NCBI GenBank assembly: GCA_900239685.1 | Contig: OENT01000759.1 | Location: 4,508-68,507 of the forward strand | From: Rotaria macrura | Lineage: Eukaryota > Rotifera > Eurotatoria > Philodinida > Philodinidae | Direction: 5' to 3' | Length of the DNA: 64,000 nt | Shown: piece after piece, positions 35,201 to 45,690 of the stretch | Position numbering within the stretch: position 1 is the first letter of the stretch | Layout: each line of letters starts with the position of its first letter | Notes under the pieces: generated by a model | The model's database searches: none | What the model saw: the letters and a program-made list of their open reading frames with translations, nothing else | Told to the model about the DNA's origin: nothing | Translations under genes and position numbers: made by a program

Positions 35201-38200
35201 TGTTGGACATTAGAGCAGCAACTAGAACGAGCGTTGCATTATTCCATACATGAACAATTGGAAGATTTTAAAAAAGAAATATCCAATACACCACATTCAA
35301 ATTGGATACCATCCGAACATGTTTCTTGGCTAATTCTAGAATTGGAAATGAACATAACCATTCGAGATAATCAAATAAACGTAGCACGTCATATGATGCA
35401 GCCAGTTGCGATACCGGACAATGCGAAGGTAAAAAATTTAGTCATGCAAATGAATATGGGAGAAGGTAAAACGTCCGTCATTTTACCAATGTTAGCTGTT
35501 AGTTTATCTTCATCGGATTCTCGTTTGGTTCGTATAGTAGTGCTTAAATCTTTATTTCCGACAAATTATCAATCATTACGATATAAATTAGGCGGTTTAC
35601 TGAATAGACGTATACTACCATTTTCATGTCGTCGTGACATGAATTTTAATAAAGAAAAAATAAATCAAATATTTATTCGTCTCCAACAAGGCTTACGCAA
35701 TTGTGATGTAGCATTAACGTCACCAGAAGATATTCTATCCTTCGATTTGCTTGCTATAGACAAATGCCGACGCAACGAATTTGATGTTGGTCGTTCTATG
35801 TTGACAGTTCAACGATGGTTGAAGAAATTTGCTCGTGATGTTTTAGATGAGTCCGATGAAATTCTACATGTTAAGTATCAGTTAGTTTATACTGTAGGTG
35901 GTCAACGGCACGTTGATGGAGGCGCAGAACGATGGAATACTATTCAATTAGTACTACAATTAGTCAAAAAACATGCTGCAGATATCTCAAAGCGTTTTGC
36001 TGAAGAAATTTTCTATAGACCATCAGAACGCAAAAGTACTTTCCCCCAACTTCGTTTACAATCACATCAACCATTTTTGCTGTTATCTCAAATGATAGCC
36101 AATGATTGGCTTAGTGGAAGATCTTATCGATATGAAGATAAAAAAATCCTCTTATCTTTCATTTTAGACATGAATTCATCCATAGAACATCTATCAAGTA
36201 GATTTTCACAGCATGATATTGAACGTTTCCTCATGTTTCGCGGTTTGCTATCATCAGAAGTTTTGTTAGTTGCTTTGAAAAAACGACATCGAGTCAATTA
36301 TGGTGTTACATCGAATCCTTCGTTTAATCGCTTAATGGCTGTACCCTTTCGTGCAAAGGATGTTGCTGCCGATAGAACAGAATTCGGTCATCCTGATGTT
36401 GCTTTAGTATTAACACTACTCTCATATTATTATTCTGGTTTGAAAGATTCACAATTGATTCAATGTTTCGCTCGTTTAGCTGAGAAAGAAACAGATCCGG
36501 CATCCATTTATGAACAATGGATTCTAGCTGAAGCACAAGATCAATTACCGTCAAGTATCAAACAATGGAAAGGTATTAATTTAAAAGATTATCAACAACG
36601 AACGCATGATCTATTTCCGACTCTTCGACACAATATGTTAGTTGTCAATTATTTTCTTAATTATTTTGTATTTCCTCGAGAAGCGAAACAATTTCCACAT
36701 AAAATAGTTTCCTCAGCTTGGGATTTATCTTCATCTGAACGGTCAAACATCATAACTGGATTTAGTGGTACTAATGATACACAACTATTACTACCGATTG
36801 GTATTTGTCAATATGACTTACCGGAACTTCAGAAAACTGATGCCATCGTTGTTAATAACTTATTACAGCCTGAAAATGAAAGTTATCAATATTTACCAAT
36901 TAGTGCCACTTCAGAAGACATTTTAAATAAAATAATAAACTACAAAGAAAGTATTAACGTTATTTTAGATGTCGGTGCACTCTTCATCGATGGAACTAAT
37001 CGAGATATAGCTGTTAAATGGTTAAATCAATCCAATAAAAACTTGATTGACTATGCCATTTATTTTGATTCTGACTCAATCGTTGTTTGTGATCGTCAAC
37101 TTCATCATTATCGATTTGAAACATCACCTGCGAGCGAACGATTAGATCGTTGTGTACTTTATTTAGATGAAATTCATACACGAGGAACTGATTTTAAATT
37201 TCCAAGTGGATTCCAAGCTGCAGTTACCTTAGGAAATGGTTTAACAAAAGATCGTTTTGTTCAAGCTTGTATGAGAATGAGAAAGTTAGGAAAAGATCAT
37301 CGATTGACATTTTGGAGTTCAAATGAAGTTCATCGACAAATTATAACATTGAAAAACCACTCATGCATTGAAAATGAACAAAATAATATTAATAATTCCA
37401 TCGAGTTAATTGATATTCTTCGTTGGGTTTATGAAAATACACAACAATCGACATGGGATGGATTACATCATTGGGCTGCACAAAGTTTAAGTTTTCAACG
37501 AAAAGTAAGCGCATATAATAGTATTCAATGGAAGAATCATCAGCAATCGTTTACCAATAAAAAGTTGGAGAATTTCGCAAATGAATGTTTAGAAGCAGAA
37601 ATCATTGAATTAAAATCTATGTATGGCGGAACCAAAGTATTAGAGACGATTGACAAAATTTATCTTGCTCGATATAAACAGTGTGATCATCATTTGTTGA
37701 AAGATATTCACAGTGTTGTGTTAAAGCGATTGTGCGAATATGGAGGAACAAAACAACGTCTATCTCAATTGTTAGATGAAGAACAACAACGAGAATTAGA
37801 ACATGAATTGGAAGAGGAACGGCAATCACCACATCCTACACTTGTCAAGCCACAACACCCAAAACTATATGAAGAAATCAAACAATTGTGTAACTTAAAA
37901 AATCAAGTCATGAATCTAGCAGAATTACCTCATGTATTTTGTCCTTTGTCGGATGCCTTCACCGGCACAACATTTTTTGATAACTGTCAACCAGATAGTT
38001 GGCGATTAAATTTTTGGGTTACAACTGAATTTCTGCGAGTGATTGAAACTAGAGGAGAATCATTAAATCCATTTCTACGCCCTCCACGATGGATTGTTGT
38101 CTATCAAAATCGACATATTATTTTTATTAGTGCTTTTGAAGCTAACTGGCTGATGGGTAATTTGAAGTCTAAGAAGTCATTGATAACCACATTGCGATTA

Positions 38201-38638
38201 CTCTTACCTCGTATTAAACGGGCTCAATCAATATTTGTCAATACTCCCACTCTCACGATTCCTTCGTCGATCGGACTCTCCTCTAATGGAACTGACATGT
38301 ACTCTATACCTATTGACTGGTTAGCTCAATTATTTGTCTTTAACGGTACTCTCTATTTTGAAACTGTTGACGAACAAAGAGCTTATTGCCAATGCTTAAG
38401 TTTGTGCCCTCAGCCACGAACCCTTGTCGAAGCAGAAGCCTTCGAAAATGGTTGGATTGCAGTCGATGGATTCGTGAGTAATTCAAAACATCGTCTGGCT
38501 TTATCAATTGAACACGCTCAATTCACATTAAATCCATTGACATTTTTGAAGCAACTGATAGAAAATCGTAATAATCTACCAGCACCAGTATCATCACATG
38601 TTGGAAGTATTATTCTTAATTCATACAAACTTATTTAA
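29273..38638 (+). CDS. Giant DUF6606/DUF3638/DUF3645-type protein (ubiquitin hydrolase-like, helicase-like motifs), single exon
   Basis: An uninterrupted 3121-residue protein. The ATG at 29273 (MYESILNHLFLPHHLP) is chosen because that N-terminus matches the family start (xxNHVFLPPKLP). The frame is open to 29147 but offers no earlier ATG. Key motifs are a P-loop-like MNMGEGKTSVILPM (GEGKT at about 2063-2067), an acidic LDESDE (about 2191), TGFSGTND (about 2495), YLDEIHTRGTDFKFP (DEIH at about 2632) and QACMRMRKLG (about 2664), which resembles a helicase motif VI. Databases often label such fungal and protist proteins ubiquitinyl hydrolase; the biochemical role is not established. The absence of introns over 9.4 kb contrasts with the intron-dense neighbours. 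This is compatible with horizontal transfer or retroposition (inference). An AATAAA lies at 38719, 81 bp after the stop. No disabling mutation is seen. Confidence 0.9.
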   Translation: MYESILNHLFLPHHLPSSASHDFLIQHNYEHEYKLLDCMKEYLNSVKYTDTPIVLPVIQMLTDCIEHWSFLQNYQNFNLSNIQCTLAQLEPGSFFPLYFHAQNAAILIEIDKNNINQALISAWQVLLPCDNITSSLTPHLSYFPVTTYRLYDRSQLNTKVHCELLMDFMFNTIEYSKSYKSSCKFDEIRDVTESHYVCQWWIRHFNRIDIETNSNQFPRFKKKHRDQIRWNNSLIPFRRSGLWMTIKTVCHTILTKHLGQIGTIVYKLFITQFLTHIIYIRHSNTATDLLVHCIRKIVRRLNKIDGLLSSIDSNSMNEWIQLSKQETQNKIDQILSKLNWQKSNEISETKSRILSGNNINLNDSEIYQHSCVQLKTYLNNVNSNLTPGSFSYIKNLGALTNNNKEDYIPSYDILVKQMNYTFVTALTHMEIWILSCLEEWINRPSLFIGGKNRFELLLNFFEEYQTQMLQYCWTENGPTDPMSYSQFILTSLTIICCMQKKLCQDKRFERLKLHSIHIPNLLNLFEFLILPNQEDMIRARDLYCFFTEFNNKPYPDLLNNIESENAFGVYVADHSSDMNNSINSIRAKAEQDKKNKIKEVDNAKQNYTQLMNIVDNSSCEYITNRHNKQCKRCKTLKQAKRIQVKVYECPMPLERESALAVIFELRMPIEIRCYRDILWQFINRPKPQPENHMYEWLRASSHESKLMTFYTGPYKCTVKLVSSTKSITQTHYSTPPSIASTPAEGFLFENSLKVQISSIQPITLEDECRILTPQLDHPDYKQLQFTVSTTQFAQNNVIAQLSNFSSRLKPSQLVEFGSFRSGHRLQWWNLLTILEMDSLSFAEESVAILIIHSILQYGPWISKIRTSSNFWCPESHRHLLDDHFVDELLSMLDRHLDDCELNWQNELVLVVITMITMRVLTICNSTRENEVTNLAMKCRKIGEKWIDLISKCIQTISPSAFDEVEQLRLKMVNVGVACILTFSTNQNRIKFLLSSNEHVVSLLKAATTVHDNLILSKNQSHMGIFMRNIMRFSERTLVMIHPTVTAFLQKTFYQSLNEFTTIYWAITRRKGSMNGQWKKRTKDLYDGWYDCQYESRYISIDCIRGTFLIDGMTIGFLPEKIIFNELFVRVFDDHIFEVQAADSPNTYVTKNSYHGTGLVQYEFFFNDRTNQLIIKERYTQSNAMFQLIPHSCFDNELPDTFVSNHSHWWNAKDRTIEFRPVHFKDINFLTKKSYILSLKTQYVTTTEIGNTQILINQTSTFFQSLFNQYFIRLDDKPYIYMMRDHISQADAMIYIHLSRLGISFQCNTRTKIITSHEYSDMCIDEQQWLGTLTGLTSGLLLSPLPVENERMEHYPYRKLLVPFGEIQSEKIDDNGHHTVTIQRSSSMSFLHQYFVFILNDRLKILQSTDSPIGWLYLALLHAMTSHPLPDHYTGMTGMERAFQLLNSAGCWSDQPFDSLSLNILGQIAAISPKVDYYPEHLTCMEKIDWNTNGLSYSMQHFGYYLIAKKLIDNSQQLNFLYSPSTCTDMPKLFEGKFYNESVLKNLYWDYRDSYNPLARLPIEMEENILCTFHSKPYQSTPKDCSQTTNYNTVRPIDDMYKRGNAKLVDCSEKHWLPLSQWLSDENQLKNIWIGLLKKIHCLKIIKSQDTADEIERFNKLIDFLCYISGKQKTETYYLQLLKTLLEIPNPFMTITVFPLFIEYFNMEEISPVKGRINLSTCHLSVIRTRVIAEVEDSWRNNRDYKDSSGLVTSNEVNQINQLLMSWQNNRKLRLFLQLFQNLISRIPIENFHIKVLYSPQNFAVELIKDHYQIQVKSSNQLIDQELLRKAAEKFHRPYSDHFNKPAISFQTTKRQTKFPYQIFPFISNKDNPLNEIGNYFKKHLEESWEKFILEHQSQRTDASIEEIVELLNCLREESTQSWNALVKSITEFDKQLFDSGLTSRITPTTLISHFQQKLVKSNLTIAQFTLLGGILVCWTLEQQLERALHYSIHEQLEDFKKEISNTPHSNWIPSEHVSWLILELEMNITIRDNQINVARHMMQPVAIPDNAKVKNLVMQMNMGEGKTSVILPMLAVSLSSSDSRLVRIVVLKSLFPTNYQSLRYKLGGLLNRRILPFSCRRDMNFNKEKINQIFIRLQQGLRNCDVALTSPEDILSFDLLAIDKCRRNEFDVGRSMLTVQRWLKKFARDVLDESDEILHVKYQLVYTVGGQRHVDGGAERWNTIQLVLQLVKKHAADISKRFAEEIFYRPSERKSTFPQLRLQSHQPFLLLSQMIANDWLSGRSYRYEDKKILLSFILDMNSSIEHLSSRFSQHDIERFLMFRGLLSSEVLLVALKKRHRVNYGVTSNPSFNRLMAVPFRAKDVAADRTEFGHPDVALVLTLLSYYYSGLKDSQLIQCFARLAEKETDPASIYEQWILAEAQDQLPSSIKQWKGINLKDYQQRTHDLFPTLRHNMLVVNYFLNYFVFPREAKQFPHKIVSSAWDLSSSERSNIITGFSGTNDTQLLLPIGICQYDLPELQKTDAIVVNNLLQPENESYQYLPISATSEDILNKIINYKESINVILDVGALFIDGTNRDIAVKWLNQSNKNLIDYAIYFDSDSIVVCDRQLHHYRFETSPASERLDRCVLYLDEIHTRGTDFKFPSGFQAAVTLGNGLTKDRFVQACMRMRKLGKDHRLTFWSSNEVHRQIITLKNHSCIENEQNNINNSIELIDILRWVYENTQQSTWDGLHHWAAQSLSFQRKVSAYNSIQWKNHQQSFTNKKLENFANECLEAEIIELKSMYGGTKVLETIDKIYLARYKQCDHHLLKDIHSVVLKRLCEYGGTKQRLSQLLDEEQQRELEHELEEERQSPHPTLVKPQHPKLYEEIKQLCNLKNQVMNLAELPHVFCPLSDAFTGTTFFDNCQPDSWRLNFWVTTEFLRVIETRGESLNPFLRPPRWIVVYQNRHIIFISAFEANWLMGNLKSKKSLITTLRLLLPRIKRAQSIFVNTPTLTIPSSIGLSSNGTDMYSIPIDWLAQLFVFNGTLYFETVDEQRAYCQCLSLCPQPRTLVEAEAFENGWIAVDGFVSNSKHRLALSIEHAQFTLNPLTFLKQLIENRNNLPAPVSSHVGSIILNSYKLI

Positions 38639-40233
38639 TCATTCTTGGATATTTTTCTCTTCTTAAAACTAATACTAACAATGACAGAATTCACATAGGT
38701 CTAGATTGACTAAACAATAATAAAATTGTATATGTTCCATTTTGAAAAAAAAAGATCAATTATTCACGACATATTCAATTCCAAAATGAGAAGCATCAGC
38801 TAAGAAATGTTATTGTAAGTAAATTTTTCAATACAATAATCAGTTCACTCCATCCATACCCACACCCTCAATATGAGAAGAAAACCATTGGTGAGTTTCT
38901 AAAACTACTCCATCAAGTATGTGCTTTTGGATACTATTTCTAACGCCAACTACCCTTATTCACACTCTACATTCAATCCATCGTTATAATCACTGCTTAT
39001 TTTATTTGACATAATGTCTACTAGCCAGCGTAAAAACGAAGATGAATGGATGATTAATCGATTAATAAACAAAATTACATTTGTCATCGAATTATTCGTT
39101 GATTCTTCATAAATGAGAAAATCTAGAATTCACTTGAGATCGAAATGGCATTCTATAAAACTTTCTCAGAAGAAATATTTATTTGCATAATGTTATATAA
39201 ACTCATTCACTAGTGAGGAATGTTTTGAATTACACGATACATATATATATCTGAGACTTATGCTTTTGTGATGATGGCACTAGAAACATTGAATGCCTGA
39301 CTAGATTTATAGAAAAAAAAACTTGCTGTCTTTTTTTCTACGCTTAGACGTATTTCTTTCTAGCATGAGTATAATTTTAAAAATGATTTTTCCGCCAGTG
39401 ATTCATTCATAAGACTTCTCAATTCTTTTGCCAAGCATCATTTAGAAAAACAGTGACACTAGGCGTGAATGTGAGGATTATTATAAAAACATATGAAACT
39501 TAAACTAAATATTCTGGCAGATCTTTTAACATAAGATTATAATAAATATGTGGCACTTTTGTTATCTCCTGTATGTTTTAAAATTTTTTCTTAGAGTTTC
39601 AACAGTTTCGTGTTCTATCAGTGACTGCTTTTCATAGTCAATGAACTAAATTAACGATTTATCTCCACGTTTATGTTCTTATTGATCAAAAATTATAAGT
39701 GTCTATTCAATTTTCAACATTTATCTGATCTGAATTTTGCTTCATTGTTGCGCATAATTCCTCATTATATCTTCTTCAGTCAAGGTTCAATATTTGTTGA
39801 TCAACTGACTGTACATTTTATCCAAGTTATGAACAATCATTTATCCGACATGATTTAATCATGAAAAACTCTCTGTTTTTGATGATATCAAATAACAGGA
39901 GACGTACGATTTAGCTAATCAAGATTTAAAATTAATCGAATCGATGTTGTTTTCAATCTGAAATTTGATCTACGGCTCCCAGTTCAAAGTTTTTATCTGA
40001 TTTGTTTTTCGATGATTAACCACAATGATTTTAAAAAGAAATTCTTCGATTTCCACCCCATCCTCAACGAAAAAGTAATTTTTTTTACAAGTTCGATTCT
40101 ACCACAAAATGGTATGAACACCTTGACATAGGTATAGACCAACAGTGAAATGTTGCAGTTCATTTTTTAAACATATGTTCAAGTACCACTATTACAATTC
40201 AAATTTTTGTTGTGTAGAAAAAATGTCCAGTAT
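38639..40233. other. Intergenic
   Basis: Contains the likely polyadenylation signal of the giant gene at 38719-38724. The short frame at 39673-39858 has no support. Nothing else is recognised. Confidence 0.45.
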
Positions 40234-41907
40234 TCAATGGCAAATCAACTGAATTCCCCTACTAGATAGATATAGTTGAATCGATGTTGGTTGAAACAAT
40301 TGGCGTAAACGCAATTGTTCATCACATGAAATCTGATTTCCAACAGCGTAGAGATATTTTAGCGACCTCATGTTTGTCATTGAGTATGGAATACTATTCA
40401 GTTGATTCCACACGATTGACAGAACGTTTAATGTTGCAGAAATTTTCATAATTTCCTCAGGAATCGATCTGATTTGATTTCTATCTAATGCAAGTTTTTC
40501 CAATGGTTTGTATTCGTCAATACCTTTTAGTATTGTCAAAAAATTGAAGCTCATATCAAGTTCACGAAGGTAAATTAGAGGAGTTTGAATAATGTTCCCT
40601 TGGAATCAATTGTTTGCTAGATTGAGTACTTTCAAATAGGGCAATTGTTTTGCTAACGTCGTTGGCAAAAACGAAAGTTGATTGTAAGATACATTCAAGA
40701 TTTCTAAGGACGTCAATGTCAAAATACTGGCTGGCAATGAAATTAATTGACAAGAAGACAGATCAAGTTTTTTCCTTGCAGGTGTATCAATAAACACAAT
40801 GGCTTGAAGATGAGAACTGTTTGTTAAATTGACAGTTGTTAAGTAAGGCGCATTTTCGAATGAAATAGATTGAAGTTGATAATTTGAAGTCGAATTAAAT
40901 GCAACGAGAGAATTAATATTCTTCAAAATGATCATTTGTAAACTGACAGCATCGGAAATTTATAATAGTTCGATAACAGTTAGATTTTCTATTGAGATTG
41001 AAGTCAATTGGTTATTCGAATTGAGTGAGAAAGATTGTAATGAGAAAAGATTTTGAAGGTTCACTGTTTCCAATACATCATTTTTTGTAATTTCTAACGA
41101 AAATGATTTACTCATATTCAATATTTGTATCGAACTCACTGCTGCCTTCGATGATAGTAATAACGTTTCTAATTCTTGTAACTTGTGCAATTCTAAACTA
41201 GAGAGATTTGTATTTATTAAAACGAACGTATTTAGTTGTTGAAAACTTTCCATCGGACATGGAAGATTTGTTAATTTTGGTAGATCTATTTAGATCAATA
41301 CGCGTAGATCAGTTAATCTACCCATACTAGTGCTAGGAATACTTTGTAGATCCGGAAGTTGTGTTAAACTTAACGATTTTAATCGTTTTAGTTGTCCTAT
41401 TTCATCTGGTAGAGATGTTAGATTGTTAATTTTTTGCAATATTAATGTAGATAAATATGTTAATTGTCCAATTTCGCTTGGCAAATAATTTTCAATTGTT
41501 CCGTTCGCTGATTCGATTTGAAGAAGAGTTAAATTTTTTAAATTACTAATCTCCGGTAATAATGCTAGATTAGTATTGATCAACTGTAATGTTTGCAGAT
41601 TTTTCAAACAGAATACATTCGCTGATGGGTTTTTATCATTCACAATGATCATTTTTTTATTTGTTGTAATTTTGTATCATATTCAACAGATGTGAAATCT
41701 GGGGATAAATCAAGTCGCACAAAGAATGGGTTGAAATTGACAGTGTCAATATCATTTAAATATACCGAACAATTGAGAGTTGTATCACTAACTAAAGATA
41801 AAAGAAAAGCAACAAAATGACAAGAAAATTGTCGATTGAAAGACAGTTCTACCCTCAATATCAATGATCCATAATCGTAGAAACAATGTTACTGCTGAGA
41901 CTTTCAT
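40234..41907 (-). pseudogene. Secreted leucine-rich-repeat protein gene, disrupted
   Basis: Exon 1 (41907-41853) encodes a signal peptide (MKVSAVTLFLRLWIIDIE). A 61-bp GT-AG intron (41852-41792) follows in phase, and exon 2 runs to the TGA at 40234. Exon 2 encodes leucine-rich repeats from about 41650 onward, for example LKNLTLLQI, IGQLKRLKSLSLTQL and LEILNVSYNQLSFLP, ending with EKLALDRNQIRSIPEEI. The frame is broken once at an A7 run (about 41655-41661), where one extra A would restore it. In-frame stops occur at 41290-41292 (TAA), 40960-40962 (TAA) and 40606-40608 (TGA). LRR sequence continues in the same frame after each stop. Such proteins usually bind partners outside the cell. It is called a recent pseudogene, though sequencing error could explain the homopolymer frameshift. 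Confidence 0.8.
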
Positions 41908-44530
41908 CTGTATTATTGTAACGTTCGAGATTCAAATGTTCAATTTTAACTTATTTCGAAAAGTAAAAATGTTGGCCTATCCTTTGAAATACCTTCACAT
42001 ATCTATAAATAACTATAGTGTAAATCATTGGAGCATGTCTTATGCATCTCTTTATAATGAAAAAACGTTTGATCATCATATGTCTAGAAGTTATTATGTC
42101 ACTAACGATAATATTACCTGATCACTGTTATGTACAGAGTGCTCCCCTCAGTACAAAAGACGAAGATTAAGTATCTCTTGCAGCCTAACTGGCTCAGAAC
42201 ATCTGTCCGAATAGCAGAGGATACATGGCTCGAGTCACGCGAAGAGTATCTTTTTCTTCATGCTGTGGCTGTTCCAACTCACTGCATAGTTCTATATGAT
42301 TCATATGACCCACGAATCATAGCAATCACTCTGTCAAATTTTTATTTATTCCTTGTGTTTTACTTGATGCAAATTATATTCTTCAAGTTCAGTTAACAAA
42401 TAATTCAACGAGTTTAGGATTATGTGGTACTAGGAAAATAGTAATAAAAACGAGAAAGATTATATCAATACATTAACAGAAGTTATCGTTTTCTTTTGTT
42501 TTGACAATACAGACAGAGATCGGTGTGTCCTATGCTAGGAAATAGACAGGATAACTAGTAGCACAAGAGCAGAAATTACGATAAAAATCAATACATTCTA
42601 AGGCTTGTAATGGATTCTGTTGTAAAGGAAAAAAACTTTCAAAAAATGTGAGCCAATCAATGATAGTATATTGAAATTACTGGATTATGTTTCTTTAAAC
42701 ATATATGCCACGTAAAAAAACTAAGTGAAAAAATGCATTATTATGTACGTTTCATATTAATGAAGTCAAATTAAAAATGTTCGCACCATTTGTTACTTAC
42801 AAAAATATTTAACAGTACTTTATATCTAACAAAGTATTTTAAGATATGTTCAATACGAAGAATTTTCCGACACAGAAAAATTGGATGGATGAGGTTCTAG
42901 TGAATAAAATGAACCGCGTATGTCTTGTGTTCGTGGTCAATTTTTCAAATGAACTCTCTAATAAATGGCAATCTCTACTAATCCACATGTGAAACTTTTC
43001 TTGTCAGCTCTTGTGACTTAAAATGACGCGCCAGCATTCAAATAATTATGCGAATCATTTGAAAAATATATATAACTAATTATTTAATGATTTAGTTTCG
43101 AAAGTGAGCCTTGCTACTCGTTCAGTGATAATCCTTCGTCAGTCTGAAAAATAGTTGTGCCAAGCAAATTCTTATAAAAAATAAAAACAACAGTATTCGT
43201 TTTTCTTCTTGTCGAAGTGTACAAACAAATTAATAACACGTATAGGATACGGGGTGTCGCTGACGATCATTGGGGGTCAAAAGCAAAGGGATACCAATAG
43301 TTGCAGTTTTCGCTGCGGACGTGAAACATTTCACGACGAAGATTAGATAACTATATCACGAGTGTGTGATTCGAATACTTCAGCTGCCTCTTATTTACTA
43401 CTACTCTCTGTTACATAATGATTAATGGGTGAATGTGGACCATCATATATCAAAGATAGCAATGTTCGTTCATTGATAATCACAGGTACATCGTATTTCA
43501 TAAACTAATTCTGAAGGGATAGTGCTAACATGTTTTACGAACGATCGCATGCTTTTTATCAAAACACTTGAAAAACCGTTCTCGTTAATGAAACACTATT
43601 CACTAAATTCAAAGATTGGAGCAGGAACATAATATGCATCATGGTATCCTATGAGGTAGGAATTTCAACAAGTTACACTCGATTCATTCTATTAACTGAC
43701 ATTGATATTTGTTTATGTTATTCAAACAAAATTGAGTAATTCGTTAGGATTGAAATATATCGTGGATTTATTTATATTTCCTATTGTTTACATCATATGT
43801 TTCGTATAAACATAAGAGGCAGCAAATCGAATATAAGGCAGAAAGTCAATTCTCAATAATTCTCATCTCTACATATCATGAAACATTAAACGAAAGTTAA
43901 AGATTAGTTCACGAAGGCGACGCAAGATATTTCTCAGACAGAGTTACCAATATAGTGTTGGAATCGTATTTAGTCATCTATGCCTTTGGAGAATATCTGT
44001 CAAAAACATGTAGCTATTCTCAAAAAAAACCAATAAAAACCGTATTACATTTCTAGTGTGTTTTTAGTTGCAGATTTGTTTTATTAAACATTCATACCCT
44101 CCACAAGGAAATACTTTGCATAAAGTCCAATGAGGTATTTCTCGTGCATAACTTTAGTAGTTCTATTAATCGATCTGTCACTGTCGATGATGAGTACGGA
44201 CCAGCTGCCATCGTGATCTACGATGGAAAATGAATTAAATAAATAACAATAGCTTAATTGAGGTATCGGTTAAGTGTCTGTCATGGTAAGTTGGAAGATA
44301 GAGACTAGAACCGGGAGAAAAATTCTGTCTAATGTTTTTCAATGTGCATTGCAGACCGTGTTTTACAAATTGACGAACATATGTAATTTGAATGAAACAT
44401 GAATTCTATTTTATATTATGGCTTTAATATCTGGAGCTCACTGATTGTCAAGTCTTGTTCAGTTAAATTGAAGTAACTGAGACGAATTATTTTGCGAGAG
44501 TTTTAACTTTCTTACAAGGTGCATAGATAT
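41908..44530. other. Gene-poor stretch
   Basis: A plus-strand frame at 42130-42396 is GC-richer than its surroundings but has no family resemblance or splice support. Nothing else is recognised. Confidence 0.4.
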
Positions 44531-45466
44531 ATATGCAGCAGTATAAATTAAAATTCAGGACAATTAAAAATTTTCCTAGGAAAAATTAAAATTCTAGTTT
44601 ATTCTATAGGAGAATTTTAAATCGTCCTGAGTAAATAGTATCAACTTCATATTTTTTATTTTTTAATTCGAAAAATTAAAATATCTTTTACGTCGCATAA
44701 AATTGAAAGACGATCAGAACGAAATAAAAATGTACGCTTAAACACACGTTGCGTATATTATTTAAGTAGATATTCCAGTGTCACTCTCCGATTTTCATGG
44801 AAGAAGTTTATAAATTACTTGATAAACACATTGAAGGTTTAAATTAGAAATTTCAAGATACATTTTCTATAAAACAGTCATTATGTGGTGATGTAGTACT
44901 GGTTATTCGAGATGGGATTCTCAACTCAAATTCTTGGTGAGTAAAAACTTTTAAATTGATAAAAATTGGTGATCACAATGTTGAATATGAGATTAAATCT
45001 AATCATCCTGTTGTTATATACGAAATTTGTAGAAAAAAAATTAAAGAACGTCAATAAAACTGTTGGCCATCCCAATCGAAATAAAATTTAGGTTGCTGTA
45101 TACTGTGTGAACATTTAAAGTCCATTCGATCCGAATAGTTTATGTGAGTGCTGGATTAATTACTTCTACTGAAACATATAGCTGTAATGGCACTTGTTCA
45201 ACACAGAAATGTCGTTTTCGAGCAGCAAAAATACAGTATGGGACTCAATTTCGTTCATCAAAAACGACATCATCTTCACATGTCTAGTATAATTTTTGTA
45301 TTCTAGAAATTTCAAAACAATAAAGTTGATACTGCTTATTCAGGAAGATTCAAAATTCTCCTATAGTACAAATTAAAATTTTAATTTTTCCAAGAAAAAC
45401 TGAAATTTTAATTTGTCCTAGGAAAATTTTTAATTGTCCTAAATTTTAATTTTTACTGCGACATGT
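44531..45466. mobile_element. Non-autonomous element A with AAATTAAAATTCAGGAC ends and coding-like cargo
   Basis: The ends are inverted copies (ATGCAGCAGTATAAATTAAA and the complement of AATTTTTACTGCGACATGT). Each is followed by mirrored TTTTCCTAGGAAAA-type arms of about 110 bp. The interior holds plus-strand coding-like sequence: from 44797 MEEVYKLLDKHIEGLN, a TAG, then more in frame including FSIKQSLCGDVVLVIRDG. Near 45190 it has YSCNGTCSTQ in another frame. The same cargo is in the element at 51507-52576. No transposase is recognised. Confidence 0.75.
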
Positions 45467-45690
45467 ATATTAGAATACGACAAACGATCTATCGTTTTTC
45501 AGTATTTTATTCAGCTTAAAAATAGTTCGAATTTCGATGGCCATTAGCAGTAACTAATTAGTTACATTTCATTCCTATTCATCTTTTGAAAGTAGGTGAG
45601 AAATTATATAACACTCTATCAATATTCAAAAATGAGAAAAGAATAAAACCGAATGCAAGTTATATTTTTTCTAAGTATTCAATATTTCGG

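Noticed and set aside
42130..42396. 88-codon plus-strand frame in GC-richer DNA
   Set aside because: No splice context, domain or repeat relation was found. It could be chance.
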